From NCBI GenBank assembly GCA_030374805.1, contig JARGSG010000017.1, positions 744,001 through 808,000 on the forward strand: DNA of 64,000 bases, given 5' to 3'. This DNA is from Gracilaria gracilis (taxonomy: Eukaryota; Rhodophyta; Florideophyceae; Gracilariales; Gracilariaceae). The notes under the pieces are model-generated. The model had not been told where the DNA came from and did no database searches. It saw nothing but the letters and a program-made list of their open reading frames with translations. Numbering within the stretch: position 1 is the first letter of the stretch; each line of letters begins with the position of its first letter. Positions 52,081-62,966 of the stretch are shown here, in pieces. A program made the translations under genes and the position numbers.

Positions 52081-55000
52081 ATGCTCCCCTTCATGTCTAC
52101 TTGCTGCTTTGAAGGTTGCTTCTTCTTCGCTCGCACCATCCCCGCCATTCAAAGGGACAAAAAGAGATGCCCCAGCCGTCTCAACGCCGACAAGCATTTC
52201 CTCTCCCCCAGCGGCAACGTTCCTCACTTCCTCCCACACACAAAGCGTCACAAGTCTACTCCCCAACTACCACCACCACTCCCACTTCCTCTCTCCAATC
52301 GCTCTTCCGATACCGTCCCTATCACCGACAACCGTTTCTACCACCAGCAATGGCTCTCCATCTCCGTCCACATACAAAACGCCTACCATATTGTAGGCAC
52401 CCCGTCTGCTCCTTCTCCCCCTCCCCACCTTTTCCACCGCCTCCCTTCTTCCCTCTCATCAACAACCCCCGCTTCGAACGTATAGTCCGCTAAATCTCTT
52501 CCATATCTTTCAACCTCGGCCACTGCAATGCAGACGAAACCATCTTTCTCCTCCACGACCCCACCATCCCCAATTCAGCCTTCAACAACATAGTCTCCTC
52601 TGCATCTCAGTGTCTCAAACTCCAAACGGACCTCTTCGAAAAACGAGTCTCACTCCCACCACCCTCCACGACCCACAGCACCTGTTCACAGCCACTATCC
52701 TACGAAAAGATGCTATCTAAATCCTTAAAAGACAACTCGCACTCGCACACTCCGGTAACAACTTCTTCCGCCACGTCCCCCATACAACCTCCTCCGGCCC
52801 TCCTGCTTTCGCTCACCCCATGGCTTCTTTCCTCGAAAAAGAAGCTTTCCAAACCCTCAAGCATGCAATCATGCAGTTCTGCAAAAGCTCCTGAATCTGG
52901 CACACCCCTGAGAACACCGGTATCGACTGTTTCATATGCTTCGTCCAAGTATACTCCGATAAGTCCTCCACCTCCCTCAAATCTTCTTCCATCACCTCCT
53001 ACCCCCTTCACATCACCCTCCTCAACTTCTCCGACTGGTTCCGTCGCAAATGTATCACCGAAAACCTCAATCTTCTCGGATACCTTCCAACTCCTTTTAA
53101 TTTCGCCACGCTCTCTCAAGATCCCCATTGCACCCCCCAAATCCCTTCCAGCATCTCCCGCTCTACCAAAAGTTAATTCATCCCGCGTGCAATCTCCAAC
53201 CTCCTTAACCCTCTTCTCTCCTTCGGCCTCACTAGCTTCCCCTTCCGTGACGCTAATGGCGTGCTCCGCCATTGTCGCCCATTCATCGCCAGCTACTGCG
53301 CAGACATCTCAGAAGCCAAAGACATTCTCGCAATCTTTCACGGCACCCGCCCCCAGCATCCATGCCACCGATATACCGTCCCACGCTCTGACCTCTACCT
53401 ACACATTCCATCCCCCCTCTTCGATCCCAGACCCCGACTCTCGCTGCCCACAAATCACACTCTATCCTCTTCCAAAATGCTGAAAAGGCCCTTCTCGTCA
53501 GAAAGCTTAGAATCGCCCGAAACTCGAACGAAAAGGCCGTTGAAGCACTCCATTCCCTTTCCCTCGCAAAATACTCCTCACTATTCGAATCCTACCCTCT
53601 CCTCAACATCACCCCTTTCCTCTCTCCTTACTACATCTTCCTCGCCGAACCACTCCATAACTTCAACCTCGGCATCTCCAATCTCATCAAACTCGCAGCC
53701 ATCGAGAGACTCAAGTCAAAATCACTCTTCACTACTCCCCGTTCCTCCAAGTCCCGTCGTTCCTTCACCACCGTCCAGTCCTCCATCCTCAAACAAAGAA
53801 ACACAATCCTCGCTGCCATTGAAAAGCACTCTCCAGCCACAGGATTCCACATAGACTTTCTCTTCTCCGACAACGGTCAGACCCTAAGCGGTATCTTCAC
53901 CTCTGACGGCCTACGTGGTATGCTCTAAGCAAAAGACTACCGCTCACTCGACATGGTCTTCCACTTCATCGGCGCCTACTTCGACCGCTGCTGGGACGAG
54001 GTCGATGCAGCTCCAATCATTTCCGTTTTCACCAAGTACTCCGATCTTCTCCTCTTCTACATGAGATACAACAACTCCGCAGAATGGACCGATTCCCGCC
54101 TTAACGGGCTCCAATTCCAAATCCGCTTCTTCAAGCGCACAGCCGGACTCGTTCACGGCCCCCCACCACGCTTCCAGCCCTGGCACTCTCAAATTCCATC
54201 TCCTCGACCACATTGTTGAGGACATTTGCAGCTTCGGAGGCCTTCAATTAAACGGTGTCGGCATATTCGAACATGCCCACTCTTTTTTCAAATCACACTA
54301 CTCCAAAACCTCACAGCGCAGGTTTACTGCACATGAGTAAAACATTCGCGCAATCCATCACTCCAACGCCACCAAAGATTGGAGCCCCCTTTTCACCCCT
54401 CCATCATTTCCTCCACTTCTGCCCTCGCCTCTCCCATCTAATCCCGCCAGCCGTGGTTGGTCCGTGATGGAAAACTCATCTCATTCGCTGATCTCATCAC
54501 CGGCTACAAATTCCACCACTCTAATCCTCATTTCAATCCCAAATCTCTACAAGACCTCTTCTCCACCGACACTATTTCCATTCTCCAACATATCGGAAAA
54601 CACGCCCCCCCTTCATTCATCACCCTTTCTATGGAAGTTCTAGAACTCTCAGAGAACTCACCCACTCTCCGTTGCACTCGAATTACCGTAGTCAACTCCG
54701 CTTACGTCGCCGGCGGTTATGTCCCATCAATCGATCATTACAGTGAAGAGCTGAACGAGCTCGCGCTCCAGGATCCTCAATTGCCTCTCATCCAACGAAT
54801 ATTTGCCGCCCAGTCGTTTGGTCCTTCTGAATCCCCAAAGTTCTCTCACGTCCTCGTCGCTGGCACCAGCTCGTCCAACTCCGCCCCCGTCGTCTGGGTC
54901 TGCAAACTAATCTCCCTTTTTCGCTTCAACCTCCCATCTTCCACTCCATCTTCCAAGAAGTTCACCTTCGTACAGTTCATGGAGCTCGTCCCACCAAGCG

Positions 55001-55560
55001 ACGAAGTCGATGTTACCCTCAACTGCGTATGCTTCCGATGGGCAACAGACGACGAACATAACCACACCGCCCATCCAGTTCCCATCACCCACTCCACATC
55101 CAACAATGTTTTCCCATGGTTTGGACTCATCCCCTTTTCTTCTATCCTTAACTCCGTTGATGCTCTCCGCCAGAACTACACCGCACCCCCCTTCACTTCC
55201 AGCCTCCACTGGAGTTTCCATAGATTCTACCTCAACAGATTCTACCGGGACCCGACCTCCAGGCCCTACCTCTCTCCCCTCGCTTACCACTCATTCCATA
55301 TTATTTTCATAAAACAATCAATACCACCCTCTTCCACAGGAAACATTAGCGATAGGTATGGGATGAAGAAGATATATCATCTCGCCATCATGCCACAGCT
55401 ATCTCCATTCCTCCCACTGTTAACCACCCTAACCTCTTCCCTCTCCTCCTTCTGCACCATCCCTATCCTCTCCCAAGTGCCCAACCAGACAACTGAAACT
55501 GGACTGTTCCGGTCGGCACGCGGCCATGTAGCAATCAAGAAGCACTCCAAGTATACATAA
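52081..55560 (+). pseudogene. Plavaka-like transposase, copy B, near full length
   Basis: Order of parts: a zinc finger (CCFEGCFFFARTIPAIQR), a Pro-rich linker, QCLKLQTDLFEKRV (about 52610), FSDWFRRKCITENLNLLGYL (about 53030), FRDANGVLRHCRPFIASYCA (about 53250), FNLGISNL (about 53660), HIDFLFSDNGQTLSGIF (about 53850), FTKYSDLLLFYMRYNN (about 54030), then KFHLLDHIVEDICSFGGLQL and an EHAHSFFKSHY block (about 54190-54300), the relative of the cysteine-poor helical region around the third catalytic residue. An intact 367-residue frame (54457-55560) holds the C-terminal domain with FTFVQFMELV and CVCFRWATDD. Several stops and frame changes separate these parts, so it is inactive. The family call is by motif order, and Zisupton/Kyakuja relatives remain possible. 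Confidence 0.55.
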
Positions 55561-56035
55561 ATTATTCTTCCCTCACCGCTAGATATACTTTCTCCCTCGC
55601 TGGAATCCACAGCCCAACCGTTGCAGTCCTCTCCGAATTCCCAGACACACACCTCGGATCCCCCTCTAGAAACCCATCGTTTTCAAACTCTTCGCTGTGC
55701 TTGTTCTTCACCAATTCTCATGCCACCTTCAATATACCCTCCACTGCCCTTGACAGGTACCTCCCACATAATATAGAAAACAAGAGCTGCCTTTGTTCTC
55801 CACGTCCCACACCCTCGTTCATCGTTTTCACCACACACACAATCCACGCATCAAGTCTGGCGAGGTGCGTCACCATCCCATCCACGTAATGCTTTTCTTC
55901 ATTTCATTTGGGCTCCACTGCGTATCCCATGTATTCCTCCAACACTGCCCCTGCCATTTTATTCTTGATATACCTGTATTCATCATCACAGCCCCACGGT
56001 GGACCATGCACAGTTGACCTACAGTATACACGGTC
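55561..56035. other. Spacer, no gene seen
   Basis: Pyrimidine-rich sequence after the transposase relic. No recognised coding sequence. Confidence 0.4.
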
Positions 56036-56636
56036 TTAGAAACGGCTCATTCTCCACGCACACAACTTGTTCATTCCATCTTCTTCAACTCTCATAAGCT
56101 TCTCGCAAGCCTCGTTCATCTGCTTTTTCAAGTCAACACCGAGTGCCGTCCCCTCGCTAGGCTTCGCCTGCTTCGCAATCAAATCATATCCCAGTAAAGA
56201 GAATAATCTGTCCCGAGCAGCCGACGTTCGCACCCCAATCACATCGCCTATCGTCTGCTTCATTTGCTGCTTCAGACAATTTTCCGCCCTTACATTTTCC
56301 ACGCACTCCTGTTTTCTTCCTACTTTCCTTATCGTCTCCCACGTCTCTCACATTATTTCTGTCCCCAAAACATACTTCAAATAGCACATCACTTCCACCC
56401 ACTGTCGATGGTGTGTACGCCCTCATCTCATATGCGACCTGAATTAGGAACTTAGGCACCATCTTCTTCTCGCCAACTACAAACATGCTCCTCTCTCTAC
56501 TTTCTCTCACCGTCTCACTCGTGTTCATCCAGCTTCTAACTACGTTTTTCCGGTCGAAACCAAGTTCAGACGCCTCTAACTTCACATAATGAAAATTCCT
56601 ATTATATATAGAGCCCTTGGGGACCCATAGAAACAT
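56036..56636 (-). pseudogene. Unrecognised minus-strand gene remnant next to copy B
   Basis: Two overlapping minus-strand frames. The right one (to 56636) has an ordered stretch (VPKFLIQVAYEMRAYTP). The left one (56036-56302) has an amphipathic helical stretch (CLKQQMKQTIGDVIGV, then KKQMNEACEKLMRV). They look like one gene with a frame change near 56.3 kb. It may be an accessory gene of the Plavaka-like element, or a passenger. Function unknown. Confidence 0.35.
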
Positions 56637-56640
56637 TCTT

Positions 56641-57379
56641 CAACTCTAATATCATACTTTCGGCGCCCTCTCACCTTCTTTTCTCCACCATCTCGCTTCA
56701 TCCCCTTCACTGTCTCCCGAAGACCCCTACGAACAGTGGTTCTGGGCCAGATGGGTACTGTAGAGGGCCAACATATGTTCGAAAATTGACTGCATGTGCC
56801 GGAATGTGTCCTGGAAATGGCCTCGTGGCACGGAGTGATTTTTTGAAGTTATTTAGTTGGGCCAGAATATGTCCGCTGGGAGATCAACAGGTAGCTGGTG
56901 GCCAGGACATAGCCGTTCATGTTCTCGAGAGTATGTGCTTGCCTACTTTTTGTACCGAAAGTGATCCATACTCTTTGAGCCCTTCGCCCAAAGCAATTGT
57001 CTGCGCGTTAGCCCCTGAATGGCTCCTCGTCAAGACTCGCTACATTGGCAAAATTGGCAAACCAAGACGTCCCCATGCTTCTCGAGAAATATCGTTGCCA
57101 GAAACGGGCACCGCTGCGTCAGTATTGACGGGCTGCCCATCGGCCTCGCCCTTCGCAGCTGGGAGATACGTGATTAGAACAGTCTGCCGCTCTTCAGTAA
57201 GTCTGCGTTGTAGTAATTTCCGGACATGGATGAGGCGTTTTCGACTGGGCAGCTACTGTCGATCGCCTGCTCGACGACCCGGAACTCACTTCTTCATGGT
57301 GCTCTACCTGTGTGGCAGGGTAGATAAGACCCAGTTGGGCGTCGTTTCCAGGCAAAGTGTTGATGCAGTCAGTCATCTC
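56641..57379. other. Spacer with possible decayed dehydrogenase C terminus
   Basis: Minus-strand reading from 57376 down shows short stretches that could continue the dehydrogenase fragment in other frames. Nothing can be assigned firmly. Confidence 0.3.
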
Positions 57380-58216
57380 TCACCCATTTTTGTGAACAAA
57401 CTTGCCTTCCCGGTTTGGCCAACCGTACTTACCGCCGGCGACAACCAGATTCACCTCTTCGATGTTTCCGCGTCTGGTTTGCGCCACATACAGAGTGTCT
57501 CTCCTGCCGATTCTGATATGATGCGGATTACGGAAACCGACTGCGTACAATTCTGCAGAAAACGATGAACGTTTTACAATTGGATTGTACGAAGGCACAC
57601 TGTATCGCTGGTTGAATCGTTGTACTGGATCAGTGCGAAGGATTCTGCCTAGAGCATCGTTGTTCTGTCTGCCACCGGCTGATGCAGATTGCACCGAGCC
57701 TTCATCGTGGGCAATGTACAAGTGCGAAGCGAAGAAGGCCATCTTTTTGATAAGGTGATCAAACTTTGGCATGCTGATACGTAATACGTTGCGATACGAA
57801 CGTGGGTCTACTCTGCCTATGCTAGAGTTGTACTTGAACCAGAGAAGCACGTTGTCTGTACCACTTGGATTTGACAAGTCGGAGACATACTGTACATTGG
57901 ACGGGTCTTTCAGGCGAGACTTTATTGCAGAAATGTAGAACAGACCAATAATTTCAACCACGAGAAGGTCCAGTACGGCGGTTAGGACAGTGGATGCCAT
58001 TGGTGGAGCAAGAGATGAGGGGGCGGCTACGACGATGGCGGATGTGTTGACCACCGCGACGGCGGAGGTGATTATGACGATAGCAACAAAGCAGCTCGGT
58101 AATGGGTAACGTGCATGACCAAGAGCACGATTTGCGCCTTTATGGCACAAGCGGTGCCACCGAACGCACGTGTGCGGGCAAGCGCTGGCAGACGGCGCTT
58201 CCGGACTGATCTTCAT
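57380..58216 (-). pseudogene. Glucose/sorbosone dehydrogenase-like fragment
   Basis: 278 residues related to the PQQ-type sugar dehydrogenase beta-propeller family (GSDH, also HHIP-like proteins). Near the N terminus is a hydrophobic segment (about 42-66, FVAIVIITSAVAVVNTSAIVV) that could be a signal or anchor. The family blocks are LYIAHDEGS, DALGRILRTDP, ELYAVGFRNPHHIRI, DTLYVAQTRRGNIEEVNLV and GGKYGWPNREG. Two or more propeller blades before LYIAHDEGS are shortened or missing, and the frame ends soon after GKF, well short of a complete propeller, so it is a truncated copy. It lies among transposon relics with other gene pieces to the right. It may be captured or simply decayed. Confidence 0.65.
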
Positions 58217-58376
58217 AGTCGCCTATGCGGCGGGGTTTGCACTACATCGCCGTAATGGGCTCGCTGTCGTGTTTGCTGCAGCTGTCACCTATAGCGACGT
58301 GAGCGTCATACGCACCAAGCGCATGCCAGGGGCCACCCACACCACGCGCACGATTTCTCGTCCTTTATGAGTGGTT

Positions 58377-59506
58377 TTAGGATCCTAAGCCGCTGCACGC
58401 GCCGCCCAACGACGCTTCGGCCGCCCTCAACCCTGTGAAGAAGAATGACCGCACTCGCTCGTTGGGTTTGTCGCTGAATGAGAGGTTGTGCGCCAAAATG
58501 GCGCTCCTAGAGCAGTAGGTTCGCGATGAAGACATATGCGGTGAGCGCGGTGGTTTCACGCAGGCTGTGCAGAAACGGCGCGTAGCTGTGGCGGTCTTGA
58601 TCGGGCACAGTGCAGTGGACGGTGTCAGACACCGAGCCATTCGTAAAGGAGATCGCGACAGGCGCGACGGGCGCGCAGGTGCGCGCATGCACAATCCACC
58701 TGGCCACGCGCAGCTTGGCGGCGCCCAGCGCCTGTTCAGAGAGCTTTGGCTGTGGTGGTGGGTGATACCCGATCTGGATTGATTTGGTGCTGCGCACGAA
58801 CTGCAACGAGCCGTGCTGCGCACGGGCGAACAAGAAGAAGGCGAGCGGGACGGAGTTGAAGTGCATGCGGACGTGTTACATGCTCACATGGTTGTGCAGA
58901 GTGGCCGACGTACCCACGGCGATGGTAAGCAGCTCAATGTTGGGCTCATGGTACGGCATAGTGTGGGCTTGAATTCGATGGACGGCGGGTGCGAAGAGAT
59001 GGCGCCGGACGGGCCGCACGAGCTGTACTCGTCATGGTGTGCGGCGACCACGAAGAGGGTGTCGACATGGTCGAGGCAGTTGCGATCTAGTCCGTGCTGA
59101 GGTTGGCCAGGCAGCGCACGCTGTTTTGTTCGACGGCGAAGGCGCTCTGCGCGTCCAGGCTGATCTCGTACAGCAGCACGAGGGGGCGGCGGGCGTGGGC
59201 GTTGGCGGATGGTGCCGGCGACAGCGGCAGTTGCAGCAGCAGCAGTAGTGGTAGCGGCTGTGGCGTGCTGCGCGCGGGAAGCTGGCGGTCTGCAGCGGCT
59301 CCCAGTCGAGCAGGTCGGGACGTGTGGTGGCCTTGTAGGTGGCGAAGCTTCTCACGTGCCATGGAGGAGTTGCGGTAGATGCGCGGCGTAGCGGCAAGGA
59401 ACGGAGAAGCGCGAGGCGCGCGCGCCTTGCTTTCATTGGCATACCTGGGCAGACACTGTAAGCCTTCGATGGGTTGTAGTCTCACCGTGCAGTAGAAAAC
59501 CACCAT
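58377..59506 (-). pseudogene. GC-rich gene remnant, adaptin-appendage-like in part
   Basis: Minus-strand reading in at least two frames. The right part (59087-59506) has ARAPRASPFLAATPRIYRNS, then REKLRHLQGHH and a low-complexity linker. The left part (58507-58866) has FNSVPLAFFLFARAQ, LQFVRSTKSIQIGY and PVAISFTNGSVSDTVHCTVP, which recalls the appendage (ear) domain of the alpha subunit of the AP-2 clathrin adaptor. That likeness is weak and by eye only. Stops and frame changes lie between the parts. If real, it would be a truncated host gene. It is head to head with the F-box ORF. Confidence 0.3.
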
Positions 59507-59636
59507 TTAATGGCTTTTTATATGAAAGGCAAAGCGCCGGCCCGCATTGAGTAAATTGGGCGCGTCCATCCCCCGTTCTCCATTGCGCGCGCGAAAGTTG
59601 CGGTGGCAGCAACGGTGACGAAAAGATACGTGCGGC

Positions 59637-60131
59637 ATGTCGCTCTTCGCGCTGCCGGAAGAGACGCTGGGCAAGGTGGTTTGCAATCTTTCGCCCGCCG
59701 ACCGCGCCGCGCTACGGCGCCCGCACTCGGAGCTGGCGCACATGCTCCGCGCGTGCAACGGCACTATGTGGCTACAGCTGTACGACCGACGCTTTGGATG
59801 TGACGCTCGCACCGCGCAGTCGCACTTGCGCGCAGGCATAGACGAGGGCAACTGCGCTGGCGTTCGCAGCGAGGAGCTGCGGATGGAGCTTCACGACGTG
59901 GGAGACGACAAACTGGTGCACTATGAGATGGACAGCACGACGCTGCCAGTGGCCGGTGGCGAGAGCGATGGCGCGCAGCAGCTGGCGCGCGACAACGGCG
60001 CGGAGCGACTATTGACAGCGCGTGGGTGGCAGCTACTGGGATTTGACACCGGCGACTCGCACGCAGCATTCGTGAAGCCCCAATTGGCACGCGCATGTGC
60101 AGCTGCTCTAATCATGCCTCTTCACTGCTAA
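59637..60131 (+). CDS. F-box-like protein, possibly truncated
   Basis: 164 residues. The N terminus reads as an F-box (about 4-50): ALPEETLGKVVCNLSPADRA, then LRRPHSELAHML and MWLQLYDRRFG. F-box proteins bind SKP1 and bring substrates to SCF ubiquitin ligases. No substrate-binding repeats follow. The rest is unremarkable and ends soon. A short conserved-looking stretch on the same strand in another frame (60278-60568) hints that the gene was once longer. The upstream ATG context is plausible, and 130 bp separate it from the diverging remnant at 59506. It may be a small intact gene or the 5' end of a decayed one. Confidence 0.45.
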   Translation: MSLFALPEETLGKVVCNLSPADRAALRRPHSELAHMLRACNGTMWLQLYDRRFGCDARTAQSHLRAGIDEGNCAGVRSEELRMELHDVGDDKLVHYEMDSTTLPVAGGESDGAQQLARDNGAERLLTARGWQLLGFDTGDSHAAFVKPQLARACAAALIMPLHC

Positions 60132-60949
60132 ATGCAATGGCGGGCCGGCCGCCGCTGTGACTGGAACTATGCGTCCCACACATGTGGGTGGGAGGAAGCG
60201 CCTCCACCGCTTGCTAGGTGTGACTCGCGAAGGCAGGCGTGCTCAATCGCCGCAGTCACTGGCTGCCAATGGCCTAAATGGCGTCGTCGACGCACCCGAC
60301 TATACGCGACAAACCGCACCGATGCGAGGCGCAGCGAGAGATACATGAAAACGTTGTACAGCTAGAAATGCAGCTCCATGCCGCCAGGAAAGGGATAGAA
60401 TGCCTGGTGCAGCATCTTCCTTGCGCCTTCAGTTCGCGCACTGCTCTCCCTCGTACTCGCCGCATGTCAATATTGGGCGACAGAGTAAAGACAGATTGCT
60501 TAGTGAGCTGGGGAATGAAAGGGTGGGACAGCAAAGCCCCCGTCGTTGTTTCCCATGCCAGAGCATGACCCGAAGGCGGGCACCATCAGGCACATTCTGG
60601 ATGTGATGCAATGCTCAGTGAGAAACATGCTTCGCCATCGGGGGTTTCGTCGGGCGCTTCAAATGGCGTGGGCGCGGTCATGCTCAACGTGAACACGCAT
60701 TCGGTGGTGGATAGTGGTCGCTCGTTTAGACCAAGAGCTCACCCCTGCAGAGTATTCTGAAGCGAAAACTTGATCTTGAGGGGGGTCGCACCTACAGAAC
60801 GGCAGGAATGGGTACGGCGGTGCATGAAGTTCAGACTTCATGAAATTAAGGAGGTCAAGAGGTACGCGTTCAAAGAGGTTGAACGGTTCCAAACATCGAG
60901 GAGAAAGAGCTTAAGTTTTTCAGGCTGCAGAGGTCAGTCTGCGACGTAT
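60132..60949. other. Spacer with decayed coding sequence
   Basis: A plus-strand stretch at about 60278-60500 (EIHENVVQLEMQLHAARKG) looks like a former coding segment. No intact gene. Confidence 0.3.
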
Positions 60950-62032
60950 TTATGTATCCGTTGTCAGCTTTACTGCAATCTTCCGGGCTGTATTCGGTGC
61001 TGGTATGGACTTTCTTGGGCATTTCATGCCACGTTTTGGGCGCTTTGAACTTGGTGCTGATGCAGAAGCTCGTGGAAGGGACTGTGATAATAGTTGTGGA
61101 TTTTCTGACGTTCCTACAAGTGAAGCACTGTCGGAATCATGTGCGACACGAATCCAAATGGCATCGGATGACGCCGTGCCTTGGAGGGGACTTAAATGGT
61201 GATTGTACACTCGTACAACCCTTTCTTCTACATGCAATTCGTATATGTATTGTTCATGCTCCAAATCGATATAGTTGTCGTTGTTGCTTCTGCCGGTGTT
61301 CTTCTTGCTCCCTAGAGTCTCATCTGACGGCGCCCCCAAAGAGCTTGATATCTCGGCATCAAGAGCAAAACTTTCTTCCGAACTGACTACAACTGACGTT
61401 CTATTGTGTGGTGACATACTTGCGCTCTTGCTTGAACCGTTTTCATGCGTACTTGGCACATTTGAGGGTGATATCTCGGCCGAACGAGCTGGCCCCCTGC
61501 TACAACAGCTTTCAGAAGAACGGTGTGAAGCTTCTGCTTTCTTCTTTCTAGTGTACTCGGCATACCAAGCACGTCGCCTTTGGAGGCGCTTCTTCCTCCT
61601 CTCTGATGGTTCGCGATCACGATGAATCCTGTACCTCTTTCGCTGGTTCTCGTTTTCTCTATCCCGATGTTTTGAAAACTGCCGCCACAACTTCTTCCGT
61701 AAGGAATCACTTGAAGGAGAAGAGATTATGGTTGGTTTTGCCAGATTATCCGGTGCTTGCGTCATGACGTGTATTTCTTCAACATTCTCGTGCGTCTCCG
61801 TAGAAACCGATTCCCGTATAGCTACAACTTTTGCCGTACACGGTATCATCAAGGCTTGCAACGAACACTTTGCCACATTTGGAATATTAATTTCCCGGTA
61901 CCTACCGTTGGTAGCAGCCATAGTTTGGAGGTAAAGGTGGCTACGCTGGAAACAACTTCGGTCAGGCTTCAAGAACATGGATGGCCAGTTTTCACTGTCG
62001 TACGCAAGAACCCTTGTCGTGTAACATGCCAC
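60950..62032 (-). CDS. Basic hypothetical protein, possible second gene of a CACTA element
   Basis: An intact 360-residue frame. A start at the Met of MAATNGRYREI (61921) would give 323 residues. The middle is very basic (about 110-165: LRKKLWRQFSKHRDREN, then ERRKKRLQRRRAWYAEYTRK), suited to DNA or RNA binding. A Ser-rich acidic stretch and a short ordered region (LEHEQYIYELHVEERVVRVY) follow. Not recognised. It lies in the same orientation as, and about 0.9 kb downstream of, the CACTA-type transposase at the window edge. CACTA elements often encode a second, DNA-binding protein (TNPA-like), so that role is possible but unproven. Confidence 0.5.
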   Translation of the reverse strand: MACYTTRVLAYDSENWPSMFLKPDRSCFQRSHLYLQTMAATNGRYREINIPNVAKCSLQALMIPCTAKVVAIRESVSTETHENVEEIHVMTQAPDNLAKPTIISSPSSDSLRKKLWRQFSKHRDRENENQRKRYRIHRDREPSERRKKRLQRRRAWYAEYTRKKKAEASHRSSESCCSRGPARSAEISPSNVPSTHENGSSKSASMSPHNRTSVVVSSEESFALDAEISSSLGAPSDETLGSKKNTGRSNNDNYIDLEHEQYIYELHVEERVVRVYNHHLSPLQGTASSDAIWIRVAHDSDSASLVGTSENPQLLSQSLPRASASAPSSKRPKRGMKCPRKSIPAPNTARKIAVKLTTDT

Positions 62033-62966
62033 GAACCTGTGGCATGTTACAAAATGCCTTTCAGCGAGAATTATACGTGTAAGGTTGCCCGAAAACTGTA
62101 TGGACGTACGTGTGCATCGAATATATGTACACTTTCAAAAGGGTACCAAATGTACAACGGTATATCATGGCGTGTCGGGCCATATTATGGGCGAGACCCT
62201 CTGGAATTGCGCCATGATCAACGCGAAGACGGCGCTACGCTTTGCCTGCGCTGGACCAGTTCGGAATCGCTTGGCGTGGAGACGAATGCTCATCTCTCGA
62301 CCCAGCCGCCGAGATTCTGCCCGGTGTACTTTAAACTAGTTCGTTGATGATGCTTGCAGACTTGCCCTTATTCTAGACAGGGTATAAGATTAACGGTTTC
62401 ACTTCAAGCGGTTGCAGCGGGATGGAACGCTTTCCCAGACGTACGGACATATCTACTATGTCACAAAAACATAACGGCACTTGGAAAAAGGCGACCCAAC
62501 GGATGCGGTCGTTGCTACTTTCCAGTGAAGAAGTCAAATTGGAGGAAATGAGGCGGTAAGCTCCATCACATAGCAAAGGATGCTTAAAGTGCTCCACTGA
62601 GACTTTCCGATCTCTCATGTCTGCGTTGTGCACTAAGAACACTGCGACCTCTTCACAGGAGCTCTTAGGACTTGGTATTGTACCGAAGCAGGTCTCTTTG
62701 AACCGCGTGTGTGGGCTGGAAACCATACTCAAAGGACCGTTTCTGTTGCGGCATCTCCTCATATCTCTCCATATACCTCAGATACTCGAGCTAGAGACTG
62801 GATCCGAGATCAGGAGGTATTCGTTTCACCAGTTATTTGTGTTTAAGGAAGTGCATGCGCACAGTTTTTGTCGGAACATAACGCCATCAATGCTGGTTTT
62901 GAGCAATGATTAAGGCACATCGTACATTGAACAATTGGATACACGTTGGCCTCCCTTGAGTACTGG
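62033..62966. other. Spacer between two minus-strand genes
   Basis: About 930 bp. An inverted pair ACATGCCACGAACCTGTGGCATGT lies near 62021-62050, a small perfect hairpin. No credible gene otherwise. Confidence 0.4.

Larger units (their letters stand above)
51556..56640 (+). mobile_element. Plavaka-like DNA transposon, copy B
   Basis: The start (CGTCGGTGTTATCG) and the next 400 bp match the left end of copy A, including the GCTAGTTT repeats. The transposase covers about 52081-55560, longer than in copy A. A minus-strand ORF remnant follows at 56036-56636. No right inverted end matching copy A was found, so the right limit is a guess, and the element may be truncated or longer. Confidence 0.5.

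Noticed and set aside
52710-53483. A 257-codon Ser/Pro-rich frame
   Set aside because: Same kind of shadow in Plavaka-like copy B.
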